Shown in pieces: positions 7,655 through 16,213 of a DNA stretch of 64,000 nucleotides (its first letter is position 1; each line of letters begins with the position of its first letter). The notes below the pieces were generated by a model. The model was given only the letters and a program-made list of their open reading frames with translations, was not told the origin of the DNA and did no database searches. The stretch is taken from contig NZ_KN676113.1 of assembly GCF_000802185.1 (NCBI RefSeq), positions 2,667,011 to 2,731,010 of the forward strand. Reading direction: 5' to 3'. Source of the stretch: Belnapia sp. F-4-1 (GTDB taxonomy: Bacteria > Pseudomonadota > Alphaproteobacteria > Acetobacterales > Acetobacteraceae). Made by a program: the position numbers and the translations under genes.

Positions 7655-8971
7655 ATGCAAACCCATTTCTCGCCGGAGCAGTTGCAGGACCCCGACACGC
7701 GGGAAAGCAACGGCATCCTCCGCACCTGCGTCCATTGCGGCTTCTGCACCGCCACCTGCCCGACCTTCCTGTTGCTGGGCGACGAGCTCGACAGCCCGCG
7801 GGGGCGCATCTACCTCATCAAGGACATGCTGGAGGGGGGGAAGCCCGCGACCGAGGAGGTGGTGCGGCATGTCGACCGCTGCCTCTCCTGCCTGTCCTGC
7901 ATGACGACCTGCCCATCTGGCGTGAACTACATGCACCTGGTCGACCATGCGCGGCGCTACATCGAGGAAACCTATGACCGGCCCTGGCATGAGCGGGCGC
8001 TGCGGCGGGTGCTCAGCGGGGTGCTCCCCTACCCGAAGCGGTTCCGGGCGGCGCTTGCCGGGGCGCGGCTCGGGCGGCCGCTGGCGGGGCTGATCCCCGG
8101 CGCGCATGTGCTGGCGCAGCGGATGCGGGCGATGCTGCGGCTGGCGCCCGGCGCGCTGCCGCCGCCGAGCCCGATGCAGGCGCCGCAGGTGCATCGCGCG
8201 GAGGGCGAGCGGCGAGGGCGCGTGGCGCTGCTGACGGGCTGCGCGCAGCAGGTGCTCGCCCCTTCCATCAACGAGGCGACCATCCGGCTGCTGACGCGGA
8301 TGGGGATCGAGGTGGTCATCACCCGCGAGCAGGGCTGCTGCGGGGCGCTCGATCACCACATGGGCCAGCATGACCCGGCGATGCGGCTGGCGCGGGCCAA
8401 CATCGCCGCCTGGAGCCGGGAGATCGCGGGCGAGGGGCTGGACGGCATCGTCATCAACACCTCGGGCTGCGGGACGACGGTGAAGGATTACGGCTTCATG
8501 TTCCGGACAGAGCCGGAGGCCGAGACGGCGGCGCGGGTGGCCGGGCTGGCGATGGATGTCTCGGAGGCGCTGGTGAAGTTCGGTTACCAGCCGAGCCGGG
8601 AGGCGCCGGGGCTGACGGTCGCCTATCACGCGGCCTGCTCGCTCCAGCACGGGCAGCGGGTGACGGCGGCGCCCAAGCAGCTGCTGGCGCGGGCGGGGTT
8701 CACCGTGCGGGAGCCGGCGGAGCCGCATATCTGCTGCGGCTCCGCCGGCACCTACAACCTGCTGCAGCCGGAGATCGCAGGGCAGCTCCGCGAGCGGAAG
8801 CTCGGCAACATCGAGCGGACGGGGGCGGACCTGATCGCGGCGGGCAATATCGGTTGCCTGACGCAGCTGGCGGGCGACCGGATGCCGGTGGTTCATACCG
8901 TCGAGCTGCTGGACTGGATGGCGGGCGGGCCGGCGCCGCCGGCGGTGGCCGCAGCGCAGCGGGCGGCGTGA
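7655..8971 (+). CDS. glcF: Glycolate oxidase iron-sulfur subunit GlcF
   Basis: 438 residues. Two 4Fe-4S motifs are complete: C25/C28/C31/C35 (CVHCGFCTATCP) and C76/C79/C82/C86 (CLSCLSCMTTCP). Two CCG domains follow, seen as EQGCCGALDHHMG and HICCGSAGTYN. It carries electrons from GlcD/GlcE flavins to the membrane. The upstream sequence has no strong ribosome binding site, but ATG 7655 is the only start giving the usual N-terminus. It is separated from glcE by the SGNH/OpgC genes, 64 bases after the second SGNH gene, and its stop overlaps the next start (GTGA). Confidence 0.95.
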   Translation: MQTHFSPEQLQDPDTRESNGILRTCVHCGFCTATCPTFLLLGDELDSPRGRIYLIKDMLEGGKPATEEVVRHVDRCLSCLSCMTTCPSGVNYMHLVDHARRYIEETYDRPWHERALRRVLSGVLPYPKRFRAALAGARLGRPLAGLIPGAHVLAQRMRAMLRLAPGALPPPSPMQAPQVHRAEGERRGRVALLTGCAQQVLAPSINEATIRLLTRMGIEVVITREQGCCGALDHHMGQHDPAMRLARANIAAWSREIAGEGLDGIVINTSGCGTTVKDYGFMFRTEPEAETAARVAGLAMDVSEALVKFGYQPSREAPGLTVAYHAACSLQHGQRVTAAPKQLLARAGFTVREPAEPHICCGSAGTYNLLQPEIAGQLRERKLGNIERTGADLIAAGNIGCLTQLAGDRMPVVHTVELLDWMAGGPAPPAVAAAQRAA

Positions 8972-9192
8972 TCCCGGCCCGCTACGGGGTGCTGCTCTTC
9001 CCGCTGGTCATGACCTTTTTCATGGCCGGCGTGGTCTCGGCGCTGCTGACCCTGGTCAACCTTGGCCTGCGGCCGGACTTCCTGCTGCTGTGGCTGGCGA
9101 ATTGGGTGCTGGCCTGGTGCTTCGCCTTTCCCGCCGCGCTGCTGGCGATCCCCGTGGCGCGGCGGATCGTCGGCTGGCTAACGGCGGGGTAG
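8968..9192 (+). CDS. DUF2798 family two-helix membrane protein
   Basis: 74 residues with a GTG start overlapping the glcF stop by four bases. It begins MIPARYGVLLFPLVMTFFMA and has two hydrophobic helices, with the usual DUF2798 layout (cytosolic start, two helices, basic PVARRI near the end). Function unknown. Translation coupled to glcF suggests co-expression, though DUF2798 genes occur in many contexts. Confidence 0.75.
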   Translation: MIPARYGVLLFPLVMTFFMAGVVSALLTLVNLGLRPDFLLLWLANWVLAWCFAFPAALLAIPVARRIVGWLTAG

Positions 9193-9198
9193 AGCAAG

Positions 9199-9228
9199 CT
9201 CCGGTCAGGTGGCGTCACCTGGCCGGAG
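9199..9228. terminator. Strong hairpin after the glcF transcript (weak T tract)
   Basis: A 13-bp stem with a single G-T wobble (CTCCGGTCAGGTG with its partner at 9216-9228) and a GCGT loop. It lies seven bases after the DUF2798 stop. The following TATTTG is a poor T run, so it may act as a transcript-end stabiliser or a weak terminator. Confidence 0.4.
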
Positions 9229-9303
9229 GTATTTGCTGGCAAAGAACAATAAGCTGGAGCGGGGTCCGTGAGCCAGTGCGAACGGAGGGCGCTCCAGCGC
9301 GCG

Positions 9304-10389
9304 TCAGGCCACGGTGTCGGCCATCTTCGCGCCGCGGGCGCCCATCGGCCGCTCCGGGCCGCTGGTGGTGTCGCGGGCGGTCTGGTGCTCCATCTCGGCA
9401 TCCAGCTCGGCGCCGGCGAGGACCACGGTCGAGGAGAGCCAGACCCAGGTCATGAAGCCGATCACCGCGCCGAGCGAGCCGTAGGTCTCGTTGTAGCTGC
9501 CGAAATTCGAGACGTAGTAGGAGAAGCCGACCGAGAAGGCGACGAAGCCGATGGCGGCGACGGCGCTGCCCCAGCTCACCCAGCGCCATTGCGCGCGGTC
9601 GCGGCTCGGCCCGTAGCGGTAGAGGAAGGCGAGGAAGAGGCCGATGGCCCCCAGCAGCACCGGCCAGCGGGCGAGGCCGAGCAGCGTGCCGATGGTCCCG
9701 CCTATGCCGAGGAAGCTCAGCGCCACGGGCAGCACGACGACGGCCACCATCGCCAGCAGGATGAAGAGGATGCCGCAAAGGGTGAAGGCGAGCGTCACCG
9801 CCGTGCGCATGAGGAAGCCGCGGCGCTCCTTCTCGGAATAAACGATGTTCAGCGCGTCGACGATCGCCTTCATCGCCTGGTTCGAGGACCAGAGCGAGGT
9901 GGCGAGGCCGATCACCGCGCCGATGCCGAGGCTGGTGCCGCCCTTGGAGACGATGCGCTTCACCTGCTCGTCGACGATTTGCATACCACCTTCGGGGACG
10001 ATGACGGCGATGGCGCGGAGATGCTCGCCGATGGTCGCCGGGTCGGCGAAGAGGCCGTAGATGGAGATCAGCGCGCCGATCGCCGGGAAGAGGGCGAGCA
10101 GGGTGTAGAAGGTGACGCCGGCGGCCTCGGTCAGCAGGCGGTCCTCGGAGATCTGCGAGGCGGTGCGCTTCAGGATGTCCCACCAGCCGCGGGCGGGGAT
10201 CTGGGCCGGGTGGGCGGCACCCCGGCCGCGGTCATCGGCCGGGGTGCCGGGGGCGGGAGCGGGGGCGCCGGGGCGGCGAGCGCGCTGGGGCTGGCCCGGC
10301 GGGCGGCCGGCGCCGAAGAGCAGGGTGGCGCCGGCGGCGAGCGCGACGACGGTGGCGAGAAGGGCGTTGGGCTGGGAGTCGGACCGCAT
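9304..10389 (-). CDS. YihY/BrkB-family inner membrane protein
   Basis: 361 residues. The N-terminus is a short hydrophobic segment plus a Pro/Ala/Arg-rich linker (about residues 30-70). The BrkB domain follows, with AAGVTFYTLLALFPAIGALIS, GIGAVIGLATSLWSSNQAMK, and a last part GFMTWVWLSSTVVLAGAELDAE. About six membrane helices are expected. The family was once called ribonuclease BN, but a nuclease role is not supported. ATG 10389 follows GGAGAG by six bases; an upstream ATG at 10419 lacks a site. It is divergent from the Bug gene at 10523. Confidence 0.92.
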   Translation of the reverse strand: MRSDSQPNALLATVVALAAGATLLFGAGRPPGQPQRARRPGAPAPAPGTPADDRGRGAAHPAQIPARGWWDILKRTASQISEDRLLTEAAGVTFYTLLALFPAIGALISIYGLFADPATIGEHLRAIAVIVPEGGMQIVDEQVKRIVSKGGTSLGIGAVIGLATSLWSSNQAMKAIVDALNIVYSEKERRGFLMRTAVTLAFTLCGILFILLAMVAVVVLPVALSFLGIGGTIGTLLGLARWPVLLGAIGLFLAFLYRYGPSRDRAQWRWVSWGSAVAAIGFVAFSVGFSYYVSNFGSYNETYGSLGAVIGFMTWVWLSSTVVLAGAELDAEMEHQTARDTTSGPERPMGARGAKMADTVA

Positions 10390-10522
10390 GCTCGGCTCTC
10401 CAAGGATCGGGAATCGCACCGGTCAACGCGCCGATGGCGCTCGGGTGCCCGGTTGATCGCGAATTGCAGCCGAGGCGTTTCCGGGGCCTCCTTGGGGCAA
10501 CAGGCCGGGAAGGATTCGTGTC

Positions 10523-11509
10523 ATGCATCCGCGACGCCGATGGCTGCTGGCCGCGCCGTTCCTTGCTCCGCTGCCCGTGGCGGCGCAGGGCGGCTGGCCG
10601 GAGCGGCCGATCAGCCTGGTCGTGCCTTTCCTCGCCGGCGGCTCGACCGATATTGCGGCGCGGATCATGGCGGAGCGGATGGCGCCGCAGCTCGGGCCGG
10701 CGGCGCGGATCGTGGTCGAGAACCGGGCGGGGGCGGGGGGATCGGTCGGGACGGACTGGGTGCGGCACCGGCCGGCCGATGGCCATACGCTGCTGCTGGC
10801 CAGCGCCTCGGCGCTCGGGACCAATCCGGCGGCGCTGCCGGAGCAGACGCCCTACGATCCGGTCGAGGATTTCACCGCCATCGCGCTGATCGGCGGTGGG
10901 CCGATGGTGCTGGTGGTGCCGGCGGCCTCGCCTTTCCGCGACGTGCGGTCGCTGCTGGAGGCCGTCAGGGCGAAGCCGGGGCAGATGACCTGGGCGACCT
11001 CGGGGGCGGGCGGCATCGGGCATCTCACCGGCGAGTATCTCAAGCTTCGAGCCGGGGGGCTCCGGGCTGAGCACGTGCCCTATCGCGGCGGCTCGGCGGT
11101 GATGGAGGCGCTGGCGAAGGGGGAAGTCGATTATTCGCTCGAGGTGTTGGCCTCGGTGGCGCCGCATCTGCGCGACGGCCTGTCGCGGGGGCTGGCGGTG
11201 AGCTCGCTCCGGCGGCATCCGCTCTTCCCCGACATCCCGACGCTCGACGAGAGCGGGTTGCCAGGCTTCGAGGTGACGACCTGGAACGTGCTGGTCGGGC
11301 CGCGAGGGCTGCCGGAGGGGGTGGTGGCGCGGCTGGCGGCGGCGGCAGGGGCGGTGCTGGCCGACCCGGTGGCGGCGGGGCGGCTGGCGGCGGCCGGCGT
11401 CGATCCGGCCGGGCCGGGGACGCCGGCGGCGACCCGGGCTTTCCTCAAGGCGGAGCGGGAAAAATTCGCCGGCATCGTCGAGCGGGCCGGGCTCCGCCTC
11501 GGGCGCTGA
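10523..11509 (+). CDS. TctC/Bug-family periplasmic solute-binding protein (orphan 1)
   Basis: 328 residues, signal peptide ending VAAQG. Family marks include WPERPISLVVPFLAGGSTDI, VVENRAGAGG, PADGHTLLLAS, HVPYRGGSAVMEAL and FPDIPTLDESGLPGFE. Bug proteins bind carboxylates or small amides and feed tripartite tricarboxylate transporters, but no TctA/TctB gene is in the window. It is monocistronic, between the divergent BrkB gene and a convergent response regulator. Ligand unknown. Confidence 0.93.
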   Translation: MHPRRRWLLAAPFLAPLPVAAQGGWPERPISLVVPFLAGGSTDIAARIMAERMAPQLGPAARIVVENRAGAGGSVGTDWVRHRPADGHTLLLASASALGTNPAALPEQTPYDPVEDFTAIALIGGGPMVLVVPAASPFRDVRSLLEAVRAKPGQMTWATSGAGGIGHLTGEYLKLRAGGLRAEHVPYRGGSAVMEALAKGEVDYSLEVLASVAPHLRDGLSRGLAVSSLRRHPLFPDIPTLDESGLPGFEVTTWNVLVGPRGLPEGVVARLAAAAGAVLADPVAAGRLAAAGVDPAGPGTPAATRAFLKAEREKFAGIVERAGLRLGR

Positions 11510-11624
11510 AGGCCGGGGCGGGGAAGCCTGACGCGGCTTTGCCGCGGCAGGCGATGCGAGGCCTCAGGACCCAAGGCGAAGATCCGGGGGCCCGCGATGC
11601 CGCGAAGCGGTTTCGTGGGGAATA

Positions 11625-12353
11625 TCAGGCCGCGCGGCGAGCCATCATGCGGGAGGTGGCGACCGGGTTCAGGCGGTAGCCGCCGCTCTCGGTGACGAGG
11701 AGGCGGTTGTCCGCCGGGTCGGTCTCGATCTTCTGCCGCAGGCGGTAGATATGCGTCTCGAGCGTGTGGGTGGCGACGGCGGCGTTGTAGCCCCAGACCT
11801 CGCTCAGCAGGATCTGCCGCGGCACCGGGCGGCCGCCGGCGCGGTAGAGGAATTTCAGGATCGCCGTCTCCTTATCGGTGAGGCGGACCTTGCGCTTGCG
11901 CTTCGGCTCCAGCAGCAGGCGCGCGCTCGGGCGGAAGATGTAGGCGCCGATCGGGAAGACCGCATCCTCGCTGTTGTCGAAGACGCGGAGCTGGGCGCGC
12001 ATGCGGGCCATCAGCTCGGAGATGCGGAAGGGCTTGGCGATGTAGTCGTTGGCGCCGGCATCGAGGCCGCGGATGACATCGGATTCCGCATCGGCGCCGG
12101 TCAGCATCATGATCGGCATGCGGCGGCCCTCGCGGCGGAGGGTGGCGCAGAAGTCGCGGCCATCGCCGTCGGGTAGGCCGACATCGAGCAGGACGAGGTC
12201 GTAATGCGTGTCGGCGGCGAGGCGGCATTCGGCCTCGGCGAGGCACTCCGCCTGGTCGGCCACGAACTCGCAGCCATAGCCCAGCTGTTCCGCCAGCGTG
12301 GCGCGCAGCATGGCATCGTCCTCGACGATCAGCACCCGGCGGAAGGCGGACAT
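11625..12353 (-). CDS. OmpR/PhoB-type response regulator, orphan
   Basis: 242 residues. The receiver domain (about 5-120) carries the acidic pair D12/D13, phospho-acceptor D57 in LVLLDVGLPDGDG, T85 and K107. A winged-helix DNA-binding domain follows, with LTDKETAILKFLYRAGGRPV and THTLETHIYRLRQKIETDP. No histidine kinase lies next to it; the nearest neighbours are a Bug protein and a phosphoesterase. Its partner and targets are unknown. The last residues MMARRAA are an unusual basic tail. Confidence 0.94.
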   Translation of the reverse strand: MSAFRRVLIVEDDAMLRATLAEQLGYGCEFVADQAECLAEAECRLAADTHYDLVLLDVGLPDGDGRDFCATLRREGRRMPIMMLTGADAESDVIRGLDAGANDYIAKPFRISELMARMRAQLRVFDNSEDAVFPIGAYIFRPSARLLLEPKRKRKVRLTDKETAILKFLYRAGGRPVPRQILLSEVWGYNAAVATHTLETHIYRLRQKIETDPADNRLLVTESGGYRLNPVATSRMMARRAA

Positions 12354-12500
12354 GGGTCTTCTCCGTTATTGGCGCGACCGGCCTGTTGCCCGCCGCTTGT
12401 TCTGATGGCGAGGAGGGTAAGCCCGGGTCATCGCGGGGCGATGTGATGCAAGTCACAAATGCCGCGCTGATTGTCGCAAATGTCCCGTTCGGGGGCCTGT

Positions 12501-13022
12501 TCAGGCTTTCGGCCGGGCCGGCTTCCGCTGGGCGGGCTCGAAAATCCCGGCGAGGGTGACGGGGCGGAAGTCCCAGGCGTCGACGCCCACATCCGCCTGG
12601 CGCGGCAGGGGCTTGAGGCGGCCATGGCTGTGGCCGTGCAGGTTCAGCCAGCCGCGGCTCATGTTCCGCCAGGTGCGGAAGGCGTAGTGGCAGAGGACAA
12701 CGTTGTGGCCCCCGAGCGAAAGCTCGGCATAGGGCTGGATGCTGGCCCAACCCGCCAGGGCGAGGGTCGACGGGCCGTCGTTGTTGCCGGTGACGAGGTG
12801 CTTGCGGCCATGCAGGCGGGCGAGCAGGGCGGCGAGCGCCTCGGGCTTCGGGCCGATGGCGAAGTCGCCGAGATGCCAGACCTCGTCATCCGGGGACACT
12901 GTCTCGTTCCAGCGTTCTGCCATCGCCGTGTCCATCTCGGGGACCGAGGCGAAGGGGCGGCGGTAGAGGGCGCGGGCGCCGGCATGACCGAAATGCGTGT
13001 CGGCGGTGAAGAAGACGGTCAC
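12501..13022 (-). CDS. Small calcineurin-like metallophosphoesterase
   Basis: 173 residues. Metal-binding motifs in order: FFTADTHFGH near the start, WHLGDFAI, VTGNND, CHYAFRTW and LHGHSHGRL. This matches the compact COG4186-type phosphoesterases of unknown substrate. The ATG overlaps the stop of the upstream helicase gene by four bases, so the two are co-translated; a nucleic-acid substrate is a reasonable guess but not shown by the sequence. Confidence 0.9.
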   Translation of the reverse strand: MTVFFTADTHFGHAGARALYRRPFASVPEMDTAMAERWNETVSPDDEVWHLGDFAIGPKPEALAALLARLHGRKHLVTGNNDGPSTLALAGWASIQPYAELSLGGHNVVLCHYAFRTWRNMSRGWLNLHGHSHGRLKPLPRQADVGVDAWDFRPVTLAGIFEPAQRKPARPKA

Positions 13023-14911
13023 TGGGCCACCCGGCGGCCGACCGGCGGGCGCCAGTCGCGGCGCTGGCGCGCGGCCCAGCCGAAGCGGTGGTCGCCCTCC
13101 AGCAGGTGCAGGTGCTCGCGCAGGCGGTTGCGGCCGAGCCAGGCGCGGGCGGCTTCCAGCTCCTCCACCGACATCTCGCCGCGCCCCTTGCCGAGCACGC
13201 GTTTCAAGGCGGCATTGTAGGCGTGGTAGAGGCTGGCGCCGCGCGGGATGGCGCCCGACAGGCCCTCGGCGGAATCCTCCACCGCCTGGGCTGCGACCAG
13301 GTCGCCGAGCTGGTGGCGCAATTGGCGCTCGGCGCGGGAGGGGGTGAGGAGGTCGGCCTGCTCCTCCTCCGGGGTGCGCGCGGCGGCGAGGCCGGCGGCG
13401 AGGTCGGGGCCGGGGCGGAGCGTGCTGAGGCGAAGGGTCAGCGCATTGCTCTCGAGCGGGATGATGCCCTGGCGCTCGCGGGCCTCGGCCAGCTCGTCCT
13501 CCAGCCAGTCGGGCAGGGCCAGCGTCGGCTGGCGGGGCGGTCGGCGGTCGGGTTTCGCGCGCGTGCCCTGCTCGCGCTCCATCCGCCAGCGGAAGCGGGC
13601 GAAGAGCGGGTCGTCGGGGTGAAAGACCAGGGCGCGCTGGGACTCGTAAGGGCCGGCGCGCGGATCGACCCGGGTGGCGCGGGCGACCATCTGCTCCAGC
13701 CAGGGGCGGGAGCGGATATGGGTGAGCGCCGCGACCACGGCGACCTCCGGCGCGTCCAGCCCCTCATAGGCCATGGCGACGGTGACGAGGATGGAGGGCT
13801 CGGCGGTGAGGCGGAAGGCGGCCAGCGTCTCCTGCGCGCCGGGCTCGTCGGAGACGGCGAGCGCCGTGCTGCCGGCCTGGCCCGGCGGCACCCAGTTGCG
13901 CAGCAGGTCGAGGTAGCGCCGCGCCTCGCGCTGGTCGGGTGCTACGACCAGCAGCTTGCCGAGGCCGCGCGGAGTCTCGCCCGGCGCGGCGCCGAGGGCG
14001 CTGCGGCGCTCGGCGCGGAGGCTGCGCGTCGCCAGGAAGGCGCGGCGGAGCAGCCCCTCGGCGAAGCCGGTGCGGAGCGCGGTGAAAAGGGCGGGGCGCG
14101 TCGCCTCATGCGGGGCGGGCGCGCGGAGGCGGTGCGGGCCGAGGCGCGGGCGCTCGCCGCCCCCCTCCGGCTCCGGGCCGAGCCAGGCGGCCTCGCCGTC
14201 GAGGGCGCCGAAGGAGACGGGGAGGACGGCGCGTTCGGCAAGCGCCCGAGCACGGCTGTACCCGACCACGGCCCAGCCGGGCGCGGCGAGGTCCACCTCC
14301 TGCTTCCCGCCCGCGGCGCGGCGATAGGGCAGCCAGAGGATGCGGCGGCCATCGGCGCGTTCCAGCGTGCCGGACAGCAGCAGGCGGACCGAGGCGAGGG
14401 AAAGCAGCGGCTCGATCGGGGCGGACCAGGCGGCGGCATCGGATGCCGCGTCGTGGCCGCCGGCGGCATCGGCCTCGGCCAGGGCCGGGAGGTGGTGGAC
14501 CTCGTCGACGACGAGCAGGTAGCGGTGGCGGCGGAAGGCGGCGAGGTGGAGGTCGGGCGCGGCGGCGATGCCCTGGTAGGTGGTGACATAGCCGGCGAGG
14601 CCGCGGCAGGGGTCGCCCGGGCTGTTGTCGGCGGCGCGGACGGAAAGGTCATGGCCAAGGGCGGTGCGCCAGGCGGGGTCGGCGAAGGCTTCCTCCGCCT
14701 GGAGGCGGAGGCTGTCGCGCGGCACCACCCAGCAGACGCGTTCGCAGAGGCCGGCGCCGATCAGCGCATTGGCGGCGAGAACGGGCAGCAGCGACTTGCC
14801 GCCGCCCGGCGTGACCGCGGCGAGCACGTCGCGCAGCCCGCCGGCCTCGCCCGCGGCGATGGCCTGGACGATGGCGAGAAGCTCGCTCTGGTGGCTGCGG
14901 AGGGACCGCAT
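13019..14911 (-). CDS. DEAD/DEAH-type superfamily 2 helicase
   Basis: 630 residues. RecA-like domain 1 has Walker A TPGGGKS (about 34-40), VVPRDSLRLQAEEAF, and Walker B DEVHHLP; LLLSGTLERADG is motif III-like. Domain 2 has ILVTVAMAYEGLDAP and EQMVARATRVDPR (motifs V and VI). The last ~180 residues are an Ala/Glu/Arg-rich extension with no recognised domain. It is an ATP-driven DNA or RNA translocase of unassigned role, coupled by a 4-base overlap to the phosphoesterase downstream. It is not RecG, UvrB or RecQ by motif layout. Confidence 0.9.
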   Translation of the reverse strand: MRSLRSHQSELLAIVQAIAAGEAGGLRDVLAAVTPGGGKSLLPVLAANALIGAGLCERVCWVVPRDSLRLQAEEAFADPAWRTALGHDLSVRAADNSPGDPCRGLAGYVTTYQGIAAAPDLHLAAFRRHRYLLVVDEVHHLPALAEADAAGGHDAASDAAAWSAPIEPLLSLASVRLLLSGTLERADGRRILWLPYRRAAGGKQEVDLAAPGWAVVGYSRARALAERAVLPVSFGALDGEAAWLGPEPEGGGERPRLGPHRLRAPAPHEATRPALFTALRTGFAEGLLRRAFLATRSLRAERRSALGAAPGETPRGLGKLLVVAPDQREARRYLDLLRNWVPPGQAGSTALAVSDEPGAQETLAAFRLTAEPSILVTVAMAYEGLDAPEVAVVAALTHIRSRPWLEQMVARATRVDPRAGPYESQRALVFHPDDPLFARFRWRMEREQGTRAKPDRRPPRQPTLALPDWLEDELAEARERQGIIPLESNALTLRLSTLRPGPDLAAGLAAARTPEEEQADLLTPSRAERQLRHQLGDLVAAQAVEDSAEGLSGAIPRGASLYHAYNAALKRVLGKGRGEMSVEELEAARAWLGRNRLREHLHLLEGDHRFGWAARQRRDWRPPVGRRVAQ

Positions 14912-15091
14912 GGAAGACCCGCGACTCGGAGGAGTCTAGAATCTTGAAGTTGCATGGATTCTCTGTCGAGCGTCTTTCGCCCGGCGGCGAATCTCCACTC
15001 GCGGTCTCGATCCCGGCGACGGGGCGGTAGGGCCTGCTTCGGAAGGATGGCCGCCATCTCCCCTGGGCGGATCGTCGCGTGCCCCGGCGTA

Positions 15092-15412
15092 CTACGCCGG
15101 ACTGGACAGCTTCATGAGCAGGAGGCCGCTCACGATCAGCCCGGCCGCGAGCAGGCGGGACAGGCTCACCGCTTCACCAAGGAAGGCAATTCCGACGACG
15201 AATGCTCCGACCGCACCGATCCCCGTCCACACGGTGTAGGCCGTGCCAAGCGGGAGCACCCGCATGGACCATGCGAGGAGGCCGAAGCTCACCAGCATGC
15301 CGACCAGGGTGATGACGGAAGGCCAGAGGCGCGTGAAGCCCTCCGACTGCTTCATGGCAGAGGCCCAGACGACCTCGAAAAGACCAGCAATGAAAAGAGT
15401 AAGCCAAGCCAC
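15092..15412 (-). CDS. gdx: SMR-family guanidinium exporter (Gdx, formerly SugE)
   Basis: 106 residues in four helices, close to E. coli SugE throughout: AGLFEVVWA with the essential Glu13 and Trp16, PSVITL, GTAYTVWTGIGAVGAF and GEAVSLSRLL. The Gdx subtype exports guanidinium in exchange for protons, unlike the broad EmrE type. The GTG at 15412 is the start, since AGGAGG lies five bases before it and it gives the standard N-terminus MAWLTLFIAG. A hairpin of the guanidine-II type precedes it (see 15436-15449). Confidence 0.95.
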   Translation of the reverse strand: MAWLTLFIAGLFEVVWASAMKQSEGFTRLWPSVITLVGMLVSFGLLAWSMRVLPLGTAYTVWTGIGAVGAFVVGIAFLGEAVSLSRLLAAGLIVSGLLLMKLSSPA

Positions 15413-15435
15413 GACAGCCTCCTGCGAACAAGCCG

Positions 15436-15449
15436 CCGGGCCGTCCCGG
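15436..15449 (-). promoter_or_regulatory. Candidate guanidine-II (mini-ykkC) hairpin before gdx
   Basis: On the coding strand the sequence CCGGG-ACGG-CCCGG forms a perfect 5-bp stem with an ACGG tetraloop. It ends 12 bases before the AGGAGG of gdx. Guanidine-II riboswitches consist of two short GC hairpins with ACGR loops just before guanidine-export genes. A second ACGG hairpin lies at 15525-15537, but its loop has an extra base and the ~75-base gap is longer than is typical. Supported by motif, position and gene identity; one arm is atypical. Confidence 0.4.
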
Positions 15450-16213
15450 ACCTGAGCCCACGAAGGGGGAGGACGTGGCCTCGCTCGGGGCATTTGGAGC
15501 GAAGGTGGCGGGCCGTCAACATCTCGGGCCCGTCCCGCCCTGGCCGCTTTCCCGCCATTCCGACGCGGGTTTCTAAAGCCTAGTCGAAAATAGCCGCGGA
15601 AGCGGTGATGCGTCCGAGCGCGAGCGCTCCCAGGGCAACGTGGAACATGGCCTCGGCGGGTCGCGGCGCCGCTTGTCTTTGAGAGCGACACGGAACCGTC
15701 GCGCGGCCCAGCTGAAACCGCAACCGGCTACCCGACGGCTATTCTCGAGAGTGCTCCAAGTCATGAGTTGTCGCATCGGGTAATATTGCGCCGAACTCCG
15801 CACTTGAAGCGTTGAACAGGTGCCTGCGGCCCCGCTTGGATTTTATGCGTTTACCGCAGCCCGAAGAACGACAGTACCGCGACAACGACGACTACGAGCC
15901 CAACGATGTAGATGATATTGTTCATGCCAATGCTCCACTATCCGCAACAAAGGCCGAGTGCGCCGGCCGCAGACCATAAGCGTCGCGAAGCGGTTCGGTT
16001 CCCCAACAGCACCGCCGACTGCCGAAGAGCTCCGGCACCATAGGGTTCAACCGTTTGAAGCCAGCCTGCTGCGGCAGAAGCTCCCTGCCCGGTCTCGCCC
16101 CAAGCTTCGGGAAGCGCCGTGCGGCGGGCCGCATTTGCGGAGATGCGTCTTTCTGCGGCCCCTGGCCATCAAACCGTTTTCCTGCTTCCCGCAGCGGGCT
16201 CTAAGCTCCGGGG
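15450..16213. other. Gene-poor stretch around the micro-gene
   Basis: Apart from the 24-codon gene at 15851-15925 I see no convincing coding sequence here. Short frames on the minus strand (15588-15800 and 15926-16134) look partly protein-like but lack good starts and match no family I recognise; they may be decayed mobile-element or gene fragments. Base composition is less GC-extreme than in flanking genes. The final ~80 bases hold the leader of the P450 gene. Confidence 0.5.
15851..15925 (-). CDS. 24-residue single-helix membrane peptide
   Basis: The peptide begins MNNIIYIVGL, continues as an unbroken Val-rich hydrophobic helix and ends SFFGLR. The ribosome binding site GGAG lies seven bases before the ATG. 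I recall near-identical peptides annotated as hypothetical proteins in many Rhizobiales and Methylobacterium, so this is likely a real conserved micro-gene below usual length cut-offs. Function unknown; a single-pass inner-membrane location is predicted from composition. The neighbourhood otherwise lacks genes. Confidence 0.7.
   Translation of the reverse strand: MNNIIYIVGLVVVVVAVLSFFGLR

Noticed and set aside
15588-15803. Minus-strand frame that looked like a transposase end
   Set aside because: No DDE or helix-turn-helix motif and no inverted termini could be identified; described only as gene-poor sequence.
15922-16134. 70-codon minus-strand frame ending on the micro-gene start codon (ATGA overlap)
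   Set aside because: Composition is Arg/Pro/Gly-rich without a start site or family match; the overlap alone is not enough.
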